From the NCBI RefSeq assembly GCF_014190775.1, contig NZ_JACHVP010000001.1:1860001-1924000 (forward strand): a DNA stretch of 64,000 nucleotides, given 5' to 3'. The position numbers and the translations under genes are program-made. This document shows, in pieces, positions 25,253 to 33,836 of the stretch (positions are counted from its first letter, which is position 1; each line of letters opens with the position of its first letter). The stretch is from Leifsonia aquatica. GTDB taxonomy: Bacteria > Actinomycetota > Actinomycetes > Actinomycetales > Microbacteriaceae. Below the pieces are notes generated by a model. The model saw nothing but the letters and a program-made list of their open reading frames with translations, was not told where the DNA came from and ran no database searches.

Positions 25253-26253
25253 GCCGCTCCCAGCACAGTCGCCGGGTTCACCGCGGTCAGCTGATCGATG
25301 GCGTCCTCCGTGACGCCGCGTTCTCGCAGCAGCGGCAGGAACACGGCGCCGAGATAGGAGTAGCCGTGCATGCCGTGAGTGCCGGGGTTCAGCCAGACTT
25401 CGGCTCCGGTGAGGTCTTGCGCGAGCAGGACGCGGTCCGCCAGGCCGTCCTCCACGAGGCCGGCGACGAGGTCGGCACGCCCCGCATCCGAGCGGTGGAA
25501 GGCGCGCTTGCCGTACTCGCCGTCGGACCGATCCCCGTCCGGGCCCAGGAAGAAGTCCCAGTCCTCTTTGCCGATGGTGTCGACGGCGATACGTGCACCC
25601 GCGTCGATCACCCGGCGCGGAAGCTCGGCCGTCAACTGCGTGTCGACATGACCGACGACGACGCGATCGAGGTCGACGCCCTCCTCACGCAGGATGTCCA
25701 GCTGCTCGATGGCCTCCGTCCCATGGGTGGTGTGGGTCATGATGGAGAGCCCCGTCTCCCGCTGAGCGCGGGCCACGGCCCGCAAGCACTTCTCCTCGTG
25801 CGGGGTGATCTCACCGAGGCCGGTCGCCTGTTCGCCGAAGACTCCCGCTCGAACCCCCGAGCGCCCGATCCCTGTCGTCGCGTCGGCGACCAGTCGCGCC
25901 GTCAACTCGTCGACTCCCGCCTCCCGTGCCCAGGCCGGAGCGTAGGACTGCAGATACAGCGCCGTTCCCGTGACGATGTGGAGCCCGGTGCGCTCGGCGA
26001 TCTCGACGAGGAGGGAGACGTTGTCCCCGTCGGCGTCGCGTCCGACGACGTTGTAGGGGCTGAGGTCGACGACGGTGCGGAAGCCCAGCTCGGGGAGGCC
26101 GGCCAGGGCTTCGACGGCACGCTCGACGGCATCGGGCCGCGTTCCACCTGTCAGCCAGGGGCCGGGGACGAGCGAGAGCAGGTGTTCGTGGGGCATGACC
26201 CGGCCGAGCTGGTCGGCGGGGACGGGCCCGAGGACGGTGGTGACGTACGTCAT
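25249..26253 (-). CDS. Phosphotriesterase homology protein (PHP/PTE family metallohydrolase)
   Basis: This 334-residue TIM-barrel hydrolase keeps the full binuclear metal site: His22 and His24 (PHEH), bridging Glu141 (FGEQATG), His174 (MTHTTH), His202 (GHVD) and Asp280 (AQDLTG). Glu in place of the carbamylated Lys matches E. coli Php rather than true phosphotriesterases. Relatives hydrolyse lactones or act on sugar and amino-acid derivatives. In this operon it could open a lactone or cleave an N-acyl or phosphate group of the imported compound. ATG 26253 has GGAAGAG upstream. Confidence 0.9.
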   Translation of the reverse strand: MTYVTTVLGPVPADQLGRVMPHEHLLSLVPGPWLTGGTRPDAVERAVEALAGLPELGFRTVVDLSPYNVVGRDADGDNVSLLVEIAERTGLHIVTGTALYLQSYAPAWAREAGVDELTARLVADATTGIGRSGVRAGVFGEQATGLGEITPHEEKCLRAVARAQRETGLSIMTHTTHGTEAIEQLDILREEGVDLDRVVVGHVDTQLTAELPRRVIDAGARIAVDTIGKEDWDFFLGPDGDRSDGEYGKRAFHRSDAGRADLVAGLVEDGLADRVLLAQDLTGAEVWLNPGTHGMHGYSYLGAVFLPLLRERGVTEDAIDQLTAVNPATVLGAA

Positions 26254-26299
26254 CGGGTTCTCTTCCTGTGGTGCGGAGCGTGCATGTGGGAGAAGAAGA

Positions 26300-26330
26300 C
26301 GGGCGGCCGACGGGGGAGATCGACCGCCCG
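26300..26330 (-). terminator. Stem-loop between binding-protein gene and the rest of the operon
   Basis: CGGGCGG and CCGCCCG at the ends, with CGA/TCG inside, form a hairpin just after the binding-protein stop. There is no U-tract. Such hairpins often stabilise the upstream message or attenuate read-through, giving more binding protein than enzymes. Confidence 0.5.
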
Positions 26331-26338
26331 CCGGTCGG

Positions 26339-27463
26339 TCAGCCGCCGGTGACGGACGACGGCGGCTTGGTGCCGTAGTCGGCTTCCCAGCCCTTGTCCA
26401 GATCGGCCTTGGTGACCTTGGTCGGATCCGAGGCGACGAGTTCGGGGGCGGCCTTGCCGATCACGCCGTAGGCTCCGGCGAGAGCGAGCCCCTTGCCGAT
26501 GCCGAGCGATCCGTTGCCGACCATGCCCGCGACGGTGTCTCCCGACACCATCGCCGCACCGAGGGTGGTGTCCAGATCGTTGGTGACCACCTTGATGTCG
26601 GTGCGCCCGGAGGCCTTGATCGCGGCGACCACTCCCTGGGCGGCGGTCGCCCACGAGACGTAGATCCCCTTGAGGTTCGGGTGCTTGGCGATCATGGCTG
26701 CGGCGATGCTCTGGGTCGCGGTCTCGTCGGCGAATCCTTCGTCGTCGACGATCTTCACGTCGGGGTACTCGTAGGCGAGCCAGTTCTTGAAGGAGGTGTC
26801 CCGCTGGTTCGTGAACCAGAAGTTCGCGTTGTACGAGAGGTATCCGATCTCGCCCTTCTTGCCGAGTGCGTCACCGAGGATCTCGGCGTTGTCGCGCCCG
26901 GCCTTCGCGAGATCCTCGGTGACGATCGAGACGAAGTCCGTGCCTGCCTTGTACCCTGCCGGCGGCGTGGTCATGATGACGAGCTTGATGCCGGCGTCGA
27001 CGACCGGCTTGAACGCCGTCGCGGCCGACGTCGGGTCGACGGCGATGGCGACGACGATGCTCGGGTGCAGGGCCAGCACGGTCTGGACGTTGTTGGCCTG
27101 GGTCGCAGCGTTGAACCCGGCCTGCGTGCTGGCCACCACCTTGATGCCGAGCTTCGCGAACTCCTGCCGCGCGCCCTTCTCGACCGCGGTGACGAAATCG
27201 GAGGAGGTGTGCCAGACGAAGGCGGCCGTGTAGGTTCCTGCCTTCACCTTCGCCTCCTCGTCCGCCGTCAGAGTGAGGTCCGAAAGCGGGCCGGGCTTCT
27301 CTCCGTTCGGGCCGGTGAATTCGAGGCTCGGCTTGGCGGCCGGGGTGGAGGAGGCGGCCGGGGTGTCGGCTGCCGAGCAGCCGGAGAGAGCGAGGATCAC
27401 GGTGACGGCGCCGACGAGCGCGGCGCGCAGGCCGCGGCGTCGCAGGGGGTGTGCTGTGTTCAT
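26339..27463 (-). CDS. Sugar ABC transporter substrate-binding lipoprotein
   Basis: This 374-residue secreted lipoprotein has a type II signal peptide (RRRGLRAALVGAVTVILA then lipobox LSGC, lipidated Cys at about residue 29). A Ser/Ala/Pro linker follows, then a periplasmic-binding-protein type 1 fold. That fold includes VKAGTYTAAFVWHTSSDFVT, IVVAIAVDPTSAATAFKPVV and KGIYVSWATAAQGVVAAIK. It resembles sugar-binding proteins of CUT2 importers. ATG 27463 is preceded by GGAAGGTAACCC. It is first in the operon, directly behind the ROK operator region. Confidence 0.92.
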   Translation of the reverse strand: MNTAHPLRRRGLRAALVGAVTVILALSGCSAADTPAASSTPAAKPSLEFTGPNGEKPGPLSDLTLTADEEAKVKAGTYTAAFVWHTSSDFVTAVEKGARQEFAKLGIKVVASTQAGFNAATQANNVQTVLALHPSIVVAIAVDPTSAATAFKPVVDAGIKLVIMTTPPAGYKAGTDFVSIVTEDLAKAGRDNAEILGDALGKKGEIGYLSYNANFWFTNQRDTSFKNWLAYEYPDVKIVDDEGFADETATQSIAAAMIAKHPNLKGIYVSWATAAQGVVAAIKASGRTDIKVVTNDLDTTLGAAMVSGDTVAGMVGNGSLGIGKGLALAGAYGVIGKAAPELVASDPTKVTKADLDKGWEADYGTKPPSSVTGG

Positions 27464-27540
27464 GGGTTACCTTCCGGGAGCGGTTTGTGGACTCCTGTCG
27501 CGGTGATGTCCCCCGGGTAAGCGCACCCCGTCACCGTTGA

Positions 27541-27581
27541 CTTGTTGAATCATTTTGATTTCAACAAGCAATCAAAGTCAA
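27541..27581 (-). promoter_or_regulatory. Promoter and ROK-type operator of the ABC/PTE/YhfX operon
   Basis: CTTGTTGAA (27541-27549) and TTCAACAAG (27560-27568) are perfect 9-bp inverted repeats around a 10-bp AT-rich spacer. On the minus strand, -35 TTGACT (27576-27581) and a -10 of CAAAAT type (27552-27557) bracket the right half-site. A repressor bound here would block the operon promoter. The region is strikingly AT-rich for this genome. Confidence 0.65.
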
Positions 27582-27691
27582 GAGGAATTTTGTGTCAGGC
27601 GTGTTTCGGTGGCGTGAAATGCCAATTACCATCACTCCGAGCGCGAATTCGGCTAGATTTGAGTTCACACTGACGAGAATGGGGATGGTGA

Positions 27692-28864
27692 ATGGTGCAG
27701 GACACCCGTCAGCTCAATCGAGAAGCCGTGCTCACGGCGCTCTTCGCCTCCCGCCCGGCCAGTCGCAAACTCATCGCCGAACGATCCGGCATCTCGCCCG
27801 CCACGGTCACCCGCTCGGTCGAGCAGCTCCTCGCGGAGGGCATCGTCACCGAGACGAGCGAGATCATCTCGGAGTCACGCGGGCGACGGGCCGTCGAACT
27901 CGACATCGTCGCCGACCGCCACTTCGCCATGGGCATCGACTTCGGAGCGACGAACACCCGGATCCTCGTCATCGATCTGCTGGGCCGCACGATCGTGCGC
28001 CGGTCCGTGCCGACGCCGACCCACGAGGACGTCGAGCTCCTCACCGAGTGGCTCGCCCGCGAGGTGACGGCGACCGCCGGGGACGCCTGGGATCGGGTCG
28101 CCTCCGTCTGCCTCGGCATGCCGGGCGCCGTCGGGCGGCAGCGGACCGTCTCCAATGCCCCGAATCTGCCTCAGGTCGAGACGCCGGGCTTCCTCGACGG
28201 TGTGGAGAAGGCCCTCGCGCGCCCGATGGGATTCGACAATGATGCCAACTACGCCCTCCTCGGCGAGCTGCACTACGGCGCGGCGACGAACTCTCCGAAC
28301 GCCGCCATGCTGACGATCGGATTCGGCCTCGGAGCCGGCCTCGCGATCGACGGTCGCATCCTCCAAGGCGAGCGCGGGCTCATCGGCGAGTTCGGTCAGC
28401 TCCCGATCGGTCCGCTCGGAGCGCGCCTCGAGCACATGGTCACCGGAAGCGGGATCATGCGGCGCGCGGCGGAAGCCGGGGTGGCCCTCGCCGAGCCGGC
28501 CGAGCTGTTCGCCGCCGACGCACCGCCCGCTCTCCTCGGCCTCCGCGCCCAGTTCGATCAGGCCCTGAGCATCGTGCTCGCGGCAGTGACCGTCGCGTGT
28601 GATCCCCAGACCATCGTGCTGGGCGGCGGGATCGCGACCTCGCTCGCGCCGGCGCTGGACCGATACCGGATCGCACTCGAGCAGAGCCTGCGGGTGTCGC
28701 CGGCGATCGTCACGGCCCGCCTCGGCGCCTACTCCGGCGCGGTCGGCGCAGCGGTCGCCGCCGTCCACCGGATCTACGCACAGCTGGGAGTGCATCCCGA
28801 CACCATCGTCCGCCTGCCTGGCGGGGACGCGATCGTCGTGGATCTCCCTCCTCTCGGCGGCTGA
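27692..28864 (+). CDS. ROK-family transcriptional repressor (NagC/XylR type)
   Basis: This 390-residue protein has an N-terminal winged helix (about 10-65, ASRKLIAERSGISPATVTRSV) and a ROK sugar-binding domain (DFGATNTRILVID at about 85-97, FDNDANYALLGE). It is divergent from the ABC/PTE/YhfX operon and most likely represses it until a sugar or sugar phosphate binds. The zinc motif is missing: the usual GE.GH site reads GEFGQLPIG, the same LPIG pattern as the operon's kinase. ATG 27692 was chosen because GGGGATGGTGA lies upstream and homologues start here. Confidence 0.88.
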   Translation: MVQDTRQLNREAVLTALFASRPASRKLIAERSGISPATVTRSVEQLLAEGIVTETSEIISESRGRRAVELDIVADRHFAMGIDFGATNTRILVIDLLGRTIVRRSVPTPTHEDVELLTEWLAREVTATAGDAWDRVASVCLGMPGAVGRQRTVSNAPNLPQVETPGFLDGVEKALARPMGFDNDANYALLGELHYGAATNSPNAAMLTIGFGLGAGLAIDGRILQGERGLIGEFGQLPIGPLGARLEHMVTGSGIMRRAAEAGVALAEPAELFAADAPPALLGLRAQFDQALSIVLAAVTVACDPQTIVLGGGIATSLAPALDRYRIALEQSLRVSPAIVTARLGAYSGAVGAAVAAVHRIYAQLGVHPDTIVRLPGGDAIVVDLPPLGG

Positions 28865-28975
28865 TCGCCCCCTGGACGGGTGATGCTGAGAGGCACTCAC
28901 GATATGGGAGGATCGAACGGATCAGCTGTCCCGCCCCGACCCGCCCGCGGCAGCCGGTCGGAGACGGGGAGCCAC

Positions 28976-31816
28976 GTGAGCAGCGACGATCAGCCGGCGG
29001 CCGCCAGGCCGCTCTTCGGCCGTGAACGCGCTCGCGAGACCGTGCTGCTCGTCGCCCACCGTGCGATGGACCGCGGCGGCGCCGTCCTCGTCACCGGAGA
29101 GGCGGGTCTCGGCAAGACGACCCTGCTCACCGACGTCGCCGAGCGACTGGACGGCTGGACCGTCCTGCGCGTGCACGCCGACTCGTTCGAGTCCGACCTC
29201 GCCTACGCCACCGTGGAGACCCTGGTGCGCGGCCTCAACAGCATCAGCGGCGCCGGCATCCGGCCTCCCGCGCCCGGTGACGACCCCCTGACCGTCGGGC
29301 GCCTGTTGCTCGACGCGATCGATGGAGTGTCCGGGCCCGTGTGCCTGATCGTCGACGACTCGCAGTGGGTCGACGAGCCCTCCGCCCGCGCACTGCGCTT
29401 CGTGGTCCGCCGGCTGACCGACCAGGGCTTCCTGTTCGCCGCGGCCACCCGGCCGCAGCCGAACAGCGTCGTCGCTCTGTTCGACGATGTGGCCGCCTCG
29501 ACGGTCAACCACGCCCGGGTCGAGCTCACGCCGCTGACCGTCGCGGACACCCAGGACCTTGCGCAGCACCTCCTCGGCCACGCGATCTCGCGGCGCACGG
29601 CCACACGCCTCACCGATGCGACCCAGGGCTCTCCCCTGCTGCTGAGCGTGCTGCTCGGCCAGCTGCGCGACACGTTCGCGCAGGCGCTGCACCCCGCCGG
29701 CTGGGACCTCCCGGTCGCCGCCATCACGCCGCTCTCCACCGCCATCTCCTCAGCCCTCGAAGGCGCCGATCCGGCCGTGCGCACCGCCGCCGAGATCGTC
29801 GCCGTGCTCCGCGACCCGCTCCCGATGCCTGTCGTCGGGACGATCGCCGACCGGCTCGGCGTCTCCGCCGACGTGCACGGCGCCGTCTCCCGCGGGCTGG
29901 TGCTCGCCTCCCCCCGCGACGGGGTCCTCTGGGTGGAGCCGGCGCACGCCATCCTCGCCGACGCGCTGGCCGCCGACCTCACGCTCGACCGCCGCGTCGC
30001 GGTCCACCGCATCGCCTCCGAGGTGCTGACCGGGCACCGCGCACTCCGCCACCGCGTGGAGGCCGCCGACCGCACCGACCCGACCCTCGTCGACGAGCTG
30101 CTCACCGCCGCCCTCGACGCCGCCGAACTCGGCCGGGCCGAGCAGGCGCTCAGCTACGCGCGCTCGGCCGTGCACCTGGCGACCGGGGCGGAGCGCGACC
30201 GCGCGCTGCTGGAGATCGGGCTGCTCGCGATGCGGTTCCGCATGCACGAGCGCGTGCTCGACCTGCGCGACGCGATCGAGGCCATCGCACCGTCTCCCGT
30301 GCGCGACGCCGTGCTGCTCGAGCTGCGCACCCTCTCCCGCGACGCCCCCGGTGCCCTGGCGCTCGGCCTCGCGCTGGAGGCCGCCCCGGCGACCACGCCC
30401 GACGAGCGTGCCATCCGCACCCACGTGGCCGAAGCGCTGCCGAAGGTCTTCATGGCGATGGGCGACTTCGCCTCCGTGCTCGACCACCTGGACCGCGCCC
30501 GCGAGCTGATCGCGGACTGCCCGCGGCCCGAGGAGGTCGCCGACCCGGCGCTGCGCTGGATGGCGCATCCCGAGGAGCATCTCGTGCGCCTCCTGGGCTG
30601 GGCGCTCAACTCCGCCGCCCACGCCCGCCGGCCCGACCTCTACGGACCCCTGACGCTGGAGCTCGACGACCTCCTCTCCCGCCATGAATCGCCGGCGGCG
30701 GTGGACGCCCTGGTTTCACGCTCGCGGGTGTCCGTGCTGGGCGGCGACATCGAGCGCGCCCGGATCGACCTCAGCGCCGCGAACGACCTCGTCCGCCGGT
30801 TCCCGTCGAGCTGGACGGCCGGCTTCGCCCGCACGATCTTCGCCCACATCCTCTTCCTCGTCGGCGAATGGGAGGAGTCGGTCACCCTGGCCGATACCGC
30901 GGTCGCCCTCGCCCTCGACGAGACGGACCTCTCCTGCTGGCCGATCGCGCTCTGGGCGTCCGCGCTGGTCCGCGCCGGCCGCGGCGAGACCGAGGCCGTG
31001 GAGGAGCGCCTGCGTGCGGCGGCGCAGGCCGACCCGCGCATCACCGGCTCGTACGACGGCGACCTGCCGTTCATCGCCCGCGCCGAGCTCGCCCGCGCGA
31101 CCGGGCGCCCGGAGGACCAGCTCGCGGCGACCGCCGACGCCGAGAAGGCGGCCACCCGCGCCTCCACCCTCGGCTGGCTCACCTACCGGGTCGACGCGCT
31201 CGCCACCCTCGGCCGCGCCCCGGACGCCCGTGCCGCCTACGAGCGGTGCACGGAGCCCGGGCTGTGGCGGCCGTACTACGGCTCCCTGCGCTGGCTCGAG
31301 GGCCGGGTGCTGGAGGCCGAGGGCGGCACCGAGGACGCGGTCGCCGCATACCTCGACAGCATCGACGATCCCGCCGCCGCCCCGTTCCCCTTCCCGCGCG
31401 CCGTCGCCTCCCTCGACGCTGCCCGGCTGCTCGTCGACTCCCGCGCCGACGACGACCGCGCGACCCGCCTGCTGAGCGATGCCGCGGCCACGTTCCGCCG
31501 TCTGGGCGCGTCCGGCTACCTCGCCCGCTGCGCGCACCTCCTCGACGCGCTCCAGGTCGCGGCGCCGGCGACCGAGGCCGCCGACCCCCTCGCGGCTTTG
31601 ACGACGCGCGAGCGGCAGGTCGCCCACGCCCTCGCCGCCGGCATGACCAACAAGGAGATCGCCGAGCGGCTGTACGTCTCGGTGACGACCGTCAACTTCC
31701 ACGTCCGCAACATCCTGTCGAAGCTGGGCCTGCGTTCGCGTCGCGACCTGCGCAGCCTCGGCATCGCCCGCCGCCGCCCCGCCCGTACGAGCAGCAGCAG
31801 CGCCGTCCGCGGGTGA
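28976..31816 (+). CDS. Large LuxR-type regulator with AAA ATPase domain (LAL family)
   Basis: This protein of about 946 residues has an N-terminal AAA domain: FGRERARE, Walker A GEAGLGKT at 41-48, Walker B VCLIVDDSQWVDE. A long helical repeat middle region follows, with a C-terminal LuxR helix-turn-helix (about 875-930, LTTRERQVAHALAAGMTNKE and VSVTTVNFHV). LAL (MalT-like) regulators activate catabolic or secondary-metabolite genes on inducer and ATP binding. GTG 28976 was chosen because GGGGAG lies 5 nt upstream; in-frame starts at 28880, 28883 and 28904 would add 24-32 residues. It stands alone, and its targets are unknown. Confidence 0.88.
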   Translation: MSSDDQPAAARPLFGRERARETVLLVAHRAMDRGGAVLVTGEAGLGKTTLLTDVAERLDGWTVLRVHADSFESDLAYATVETLVRGLNSISGAGIRPPAPGDDPLTVGRLLLDAIDGVSGPVCLIVDDSQWVDEPSARALRFVVRRLTDQGFLFAAATRPQPNSVVALFDDVAASTVNHARVELTPLTVADTQDLAQHLLGHAISRRTATRLTDATQGSPLLLSVLLGQLRDTFAQALHPAGWDLPVAAITPLSTAISSALEGADPAVRTAAEIVAVLRDPLPMPVVGTIADRLGVSADVHGAVSRGLVLASPRDGVLWVEPAHAILADALAADLTLDRRVAVHRIASEVLTGHRALRHRVEAADRTDPTLVDELLTAALDAAELGRAEQALSYARSAVHLATGAERDRALLEIGLLAMRFRMHERVLDLRDAIEAIAPSPVRDAVLLELRTLSRDAPGALALGLALEAAPATTPDERAIRTHVAEALPKVFMAMGDFASVLDHLDRARELIADCPRPEEVADPALRWMAHPEEHLVRLLGWALNSAAHARRPDLYGPLTLELDDLLSRHESPAAVDALVSRSRVSVLGGDIERARIDLSAANDLVRRFPSSWTAGFARTIFAHILFLVGEWEESVTLADTAVALALDETDLSCWPIALWASALVRAGRGETEAVEERLRAAAQADPRITGSYDGDLPFIARAELARATGRPEDQLAATADAEKAATRASTLGWLTYRVDALATLGRAPDARAAYERCTEPGLWRPYYGSLRWLEGRVLEAEGGTEDAVAAYLDSIDDPAAAPFPFPRAVASLDAARLLVDSRADDDRATRLLSDAAATFRRLGASGYLARCAHLLDALQVAAPATEAADPLAALTTRERQVAHALAAGMTNKEIAERLYVSVTTVNFHVRNILSKLGLRSRRDLRSLGIARRRPARTSSSSAVRG

Positions 31817-31912
31817 CCCGTCAACTCTTGACGGTTTCCGCCCGTACCCCTGGTTCGAGGGTCGTCACGTCGTTAGGTTGAGGGGACCCGGGATGCCCGG
31901 CCCCGGGTGCAT

Positions 31913-31924
31913 GGAAACGTTTCC
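31913..31924. promoter_or_regulatory. Perfect palindrome in convergent intergenic region
   Basis: GGAAACGTTTCC is a 12-bp perfect palindrome of LacI/CcpA-operator style. It lies between the convergent LuxR and ispE genes, where no promoter is expected. GC-rich hairpins flank it (about 31885-31912 and 31952-31977, GCGCCCG...CGGGCGC), and these may terminate both genes. Confidence 0.35.
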
Positions 31925-31986
31925 GTCCGACGAATCGTCTCAACCCGACATGCGCCCGTCCGGGCATCCTCGGGCGCTACGGCCCG

Positions 31987-32931
31987 TCAGTCCCCCATGA
32001 TGCGCGCGCCGTGGACCGGCCCGGTGGCCCGAACGGCCGTGATCCGGGAGGCGCTCAGCGCGATCTGCAGGTCGAGCGCCGAGTCCAGGTCGGCCGCGAG
32101 GAAGGCGACCGTCGGGCCGGAGCCCGACACCATCCCGGCGAGGGCGCCGTTCAGCTCGCCCAGCTCCAGCACGTCGGCGATCGGCGGAGCGAGGTGGATG
32201 GCCGGGGCCTGCAGGTCGTTGGCGAGCGCCTCGGCGAGCATGACCGGGTCCCCGGCGCGCAGGGCCTGCAGCACCTGGGCGTCGACGCTCGGGGTGAGCT
32301 GGGCGGGCGCGATGTCGCGCGCGTGCCGTTCCCGGTGCCGGTCGAGCTCGCTGTACACCTGCGGCGTGCTCAGCTCGGTCTCGGGTAGCGCGAGCACCCA
32401 GTGGAAAGTGCCCGTCGCCAGGGCCGGGCTGAGCCGGTCCCCGCGCCCGGTGCCGATCGCGGTGCCGCCGACGAGCGCGAACGGCACGTCGGCGCCGAGG
32501 CGCGCGGCCAGCGCGAGCAGCTCGTCACGGCCGACGTCGGTCCCCCAGAGCGCGTCGCAGGCCACGAGGGTCGCGGCGGCATCGGCGGAACCGCCGCCCA
32601 TCCCGCCGGCGATCGGGACGCGCTTGTCGATGCGCAGCCGGACGCCGCCGGTGTACCCGGTGCGCTTCGCGAGCAGCTTGGCCGCCTTGATGGCGAGGTT
32701 GGAGCCGTCCGTGCGGAGGCCGCTGGTGTCGATCGGTCCGCCGAAGCTGACCGAGAAGTCGTCGGCGGGGTACGCACGGACATCCTCGTACAGCGACACC
32801 GCCTGGTAGGCGGTCGCGACGTCGTGGTAGCCGTCGTCCATGACCGCGCCGACCCGCATGAAGACGTTGATCTTGCCGGGTGCCCGCACGTGCACGGCAT
32901 CCCCGCTCCACCCGCGTTCGCGCTCGACCAT
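31987..32931 (-). CDS. ispE: 4-(cytidine 5'-diphospho)-2-C-methyl-D-erythritol kinase
   Basis: IspE phosphorylates CDP-ME in the MEP pathway of isoprenoid synthesis. The 314-residue GHMP kinase shows the N-terminal [11 protein letters not shown] motif and the ATP loop [17 protein letters not shown]. The third GHMP motif is [13 protein letters not shown] near the C-terminus. It follows rsmA by 56 bp, the usual actinobacterial metG-tatD-rsmA-ispE order. It also has its own TAGGTT box 6 nt before ATG 32931. Confidence 0.95.
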   Translation of the reverse strand: MVERERGWSGDAVHVRAPGKINVFMRVGAVMDDGYHDVATAYQAVSLYEDVRAYPADDFSVSFGGPIDTSGLRTDGSNLAIKAAKLLAKRTGYTGGVRLRIDKRVPIAGGMGGGSADAAATLVACDALWGTDVGRDELLALAARLGADVPFALVGGTAIGTGRGDRLSPALATGTFHWVLALPETELSTPQVYSELDRHRERHARDIAPAQLTPSVDAQVLQALRAGDPVMLAEALANDLQAPAIHLAPPIADVLELGELNGALAGMVSGSGPTVAFLAADLDSALDLQIALSASRITAVRATGPVHGARIMGD

Positions 32932-32937
32932 GCTTCA

Positions 32938-32943
32938 AACCTA
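32938..32943 (-). promoter_or_regulatory. -10 box of ispE, leaderless geometry
   Basis: TAGGTT on the minus strand is 6 nt before ATG 32931 in the 56-bp gap after rsmA. It gives ispE a possible internal promoter. Confidence 0.45.
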
Positions 32944-32987
32944 CAGGGGTGCGACGGGGTCTCCGAGCACCGGCCCGGTGGATCCGT

Positions 32988-33836
32988 TCAGGCGCGCGCG
33001 GCGCCCAGGCGGGCGAAGTCGTCGAACGACAGCTGCTCGCCACGGAGCGAGGGGGAGAGCCCGGCGGCCTCCAGCGCGTCGGCCGCCGCGGTCGGGTCGC
33101 CGTAGACCCGGGAGAGCGACTGGCGGAGCGTCTTGCGCCGCTGCTGGAACGCCGCGTCGACGAGCTCGAACGTGCGCTTGCGCAGCTCCTCGTCGCCGGG
33201 CGGCGTCGCGTGGCGATCGAACGCCACGAGCACCGAGTCGACGTTCGGGATCGGCCAGAAGATCTGCCGGCTGACGTTGCCGGCGGTCCGCCAGACGCCG
33301 TACCAGGCGGCCTTCACGCTCGGCGCGCCGTACACCTTCGAACCCGGCTGGGCCGCGATGCGGTGACCGACCTCGGCCTGCACCATGACGACTCCCGAGC
33401 GCAGCGACGGGAAGTGCTCCAGCAGGTGCAGCAGCACGGGCACGGAGACGTTGTACGGGAGGTTGGCCACCAGCCGGTCCGGCTGCTCCGGGAGCTCGGT
33501 GATCGCCAGCGCGTCACGGTGCACGACGGAGAGGCGCTCGGCGGCGCCGGGCGCCATCTGCGCGACCGTCACGGGGAGCTGAGCGGCCAGCCGGCCGTCG
33601 ATCTCCACCGCGACCACGCGGGCGCCCGCCTCGAGGAGGCCGAGCGTCAGCGAGCCCAGTCCCGGACCGACCTCGACGACCACATCCCCCGCCTCGACCT
33701 CGCCGACGCGCACGATGCGGCGGACGGTGTTGCCGTCGATGACGAAGTTCTGGCCGAGCTTCTTGGTCGGCGTGACGTCCAGCAGCTCGGCCAGATCGCG
33801 GATCTCGGCCGGGCCGAGCAGGCGCAGGTCGCTCAC
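32988..33836 (-). CDS. rsmA: 16S rRNA (adenine(1518)-N6/adenine(1519)-N6)-dimethyltransferase
   Basis: RsmA (KsgA) dimethylates two adjacent adenines near the 3' end of 16S rRNA during 30S maturation. The 282-residue protein shows KKLGQNFVID near the N-terminus, SAM motif VVVEVGPGLGSLT, the catalytic NLPYNVSVPVL and a C-terminal QQRRKTLRQSL. It starts at GTG 33836, which overlaps the tatD stop by 4 nt (GTGA), so it is coupled to tatD. Confidence 0.96.
   Translation of the reverse strand: MSDLRLLGPAEIRDLAELLDVTPTKKLGQNFVIDGNTVRRIVRVGEVEAGDVVVEVGPGLGSLTLGLLEAGARVVAVEIDGRLAAQLPVTVAQMAPGAAERLSVVHRDALAITELPEQPDRLVANLPYNVSVPVLLHLLEHFPSLRSGVVMVQAEVGHRIAAQPGSKVYGAPSVKAAWYGVWRTAGNVSRQIFWPIPNVDSVLVAFDRHATPPGDEELRKRTFELVDAAFQQRRKTLRQSLSRVYGDPTAAADALEAAGLSPSLRGEQLSFDDFARLGAARA

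Noticed and set aside
28880-28975. Upstream start codons for the LuxR-type regulator
   Set aside because: They would add 24-32 residues of low-complexity sequence, and GTG 28976 alone has a well-placed GGGGAG site. The choice is not certain.
31912-31998. A 29-codon open frame starting at the GGAAACGTTTCC palindrome
   Set aside because: It overlaps the ispE 3' end, contains hairpin sequence, has no ribosome-binding site and its peptide has no family resemblance.
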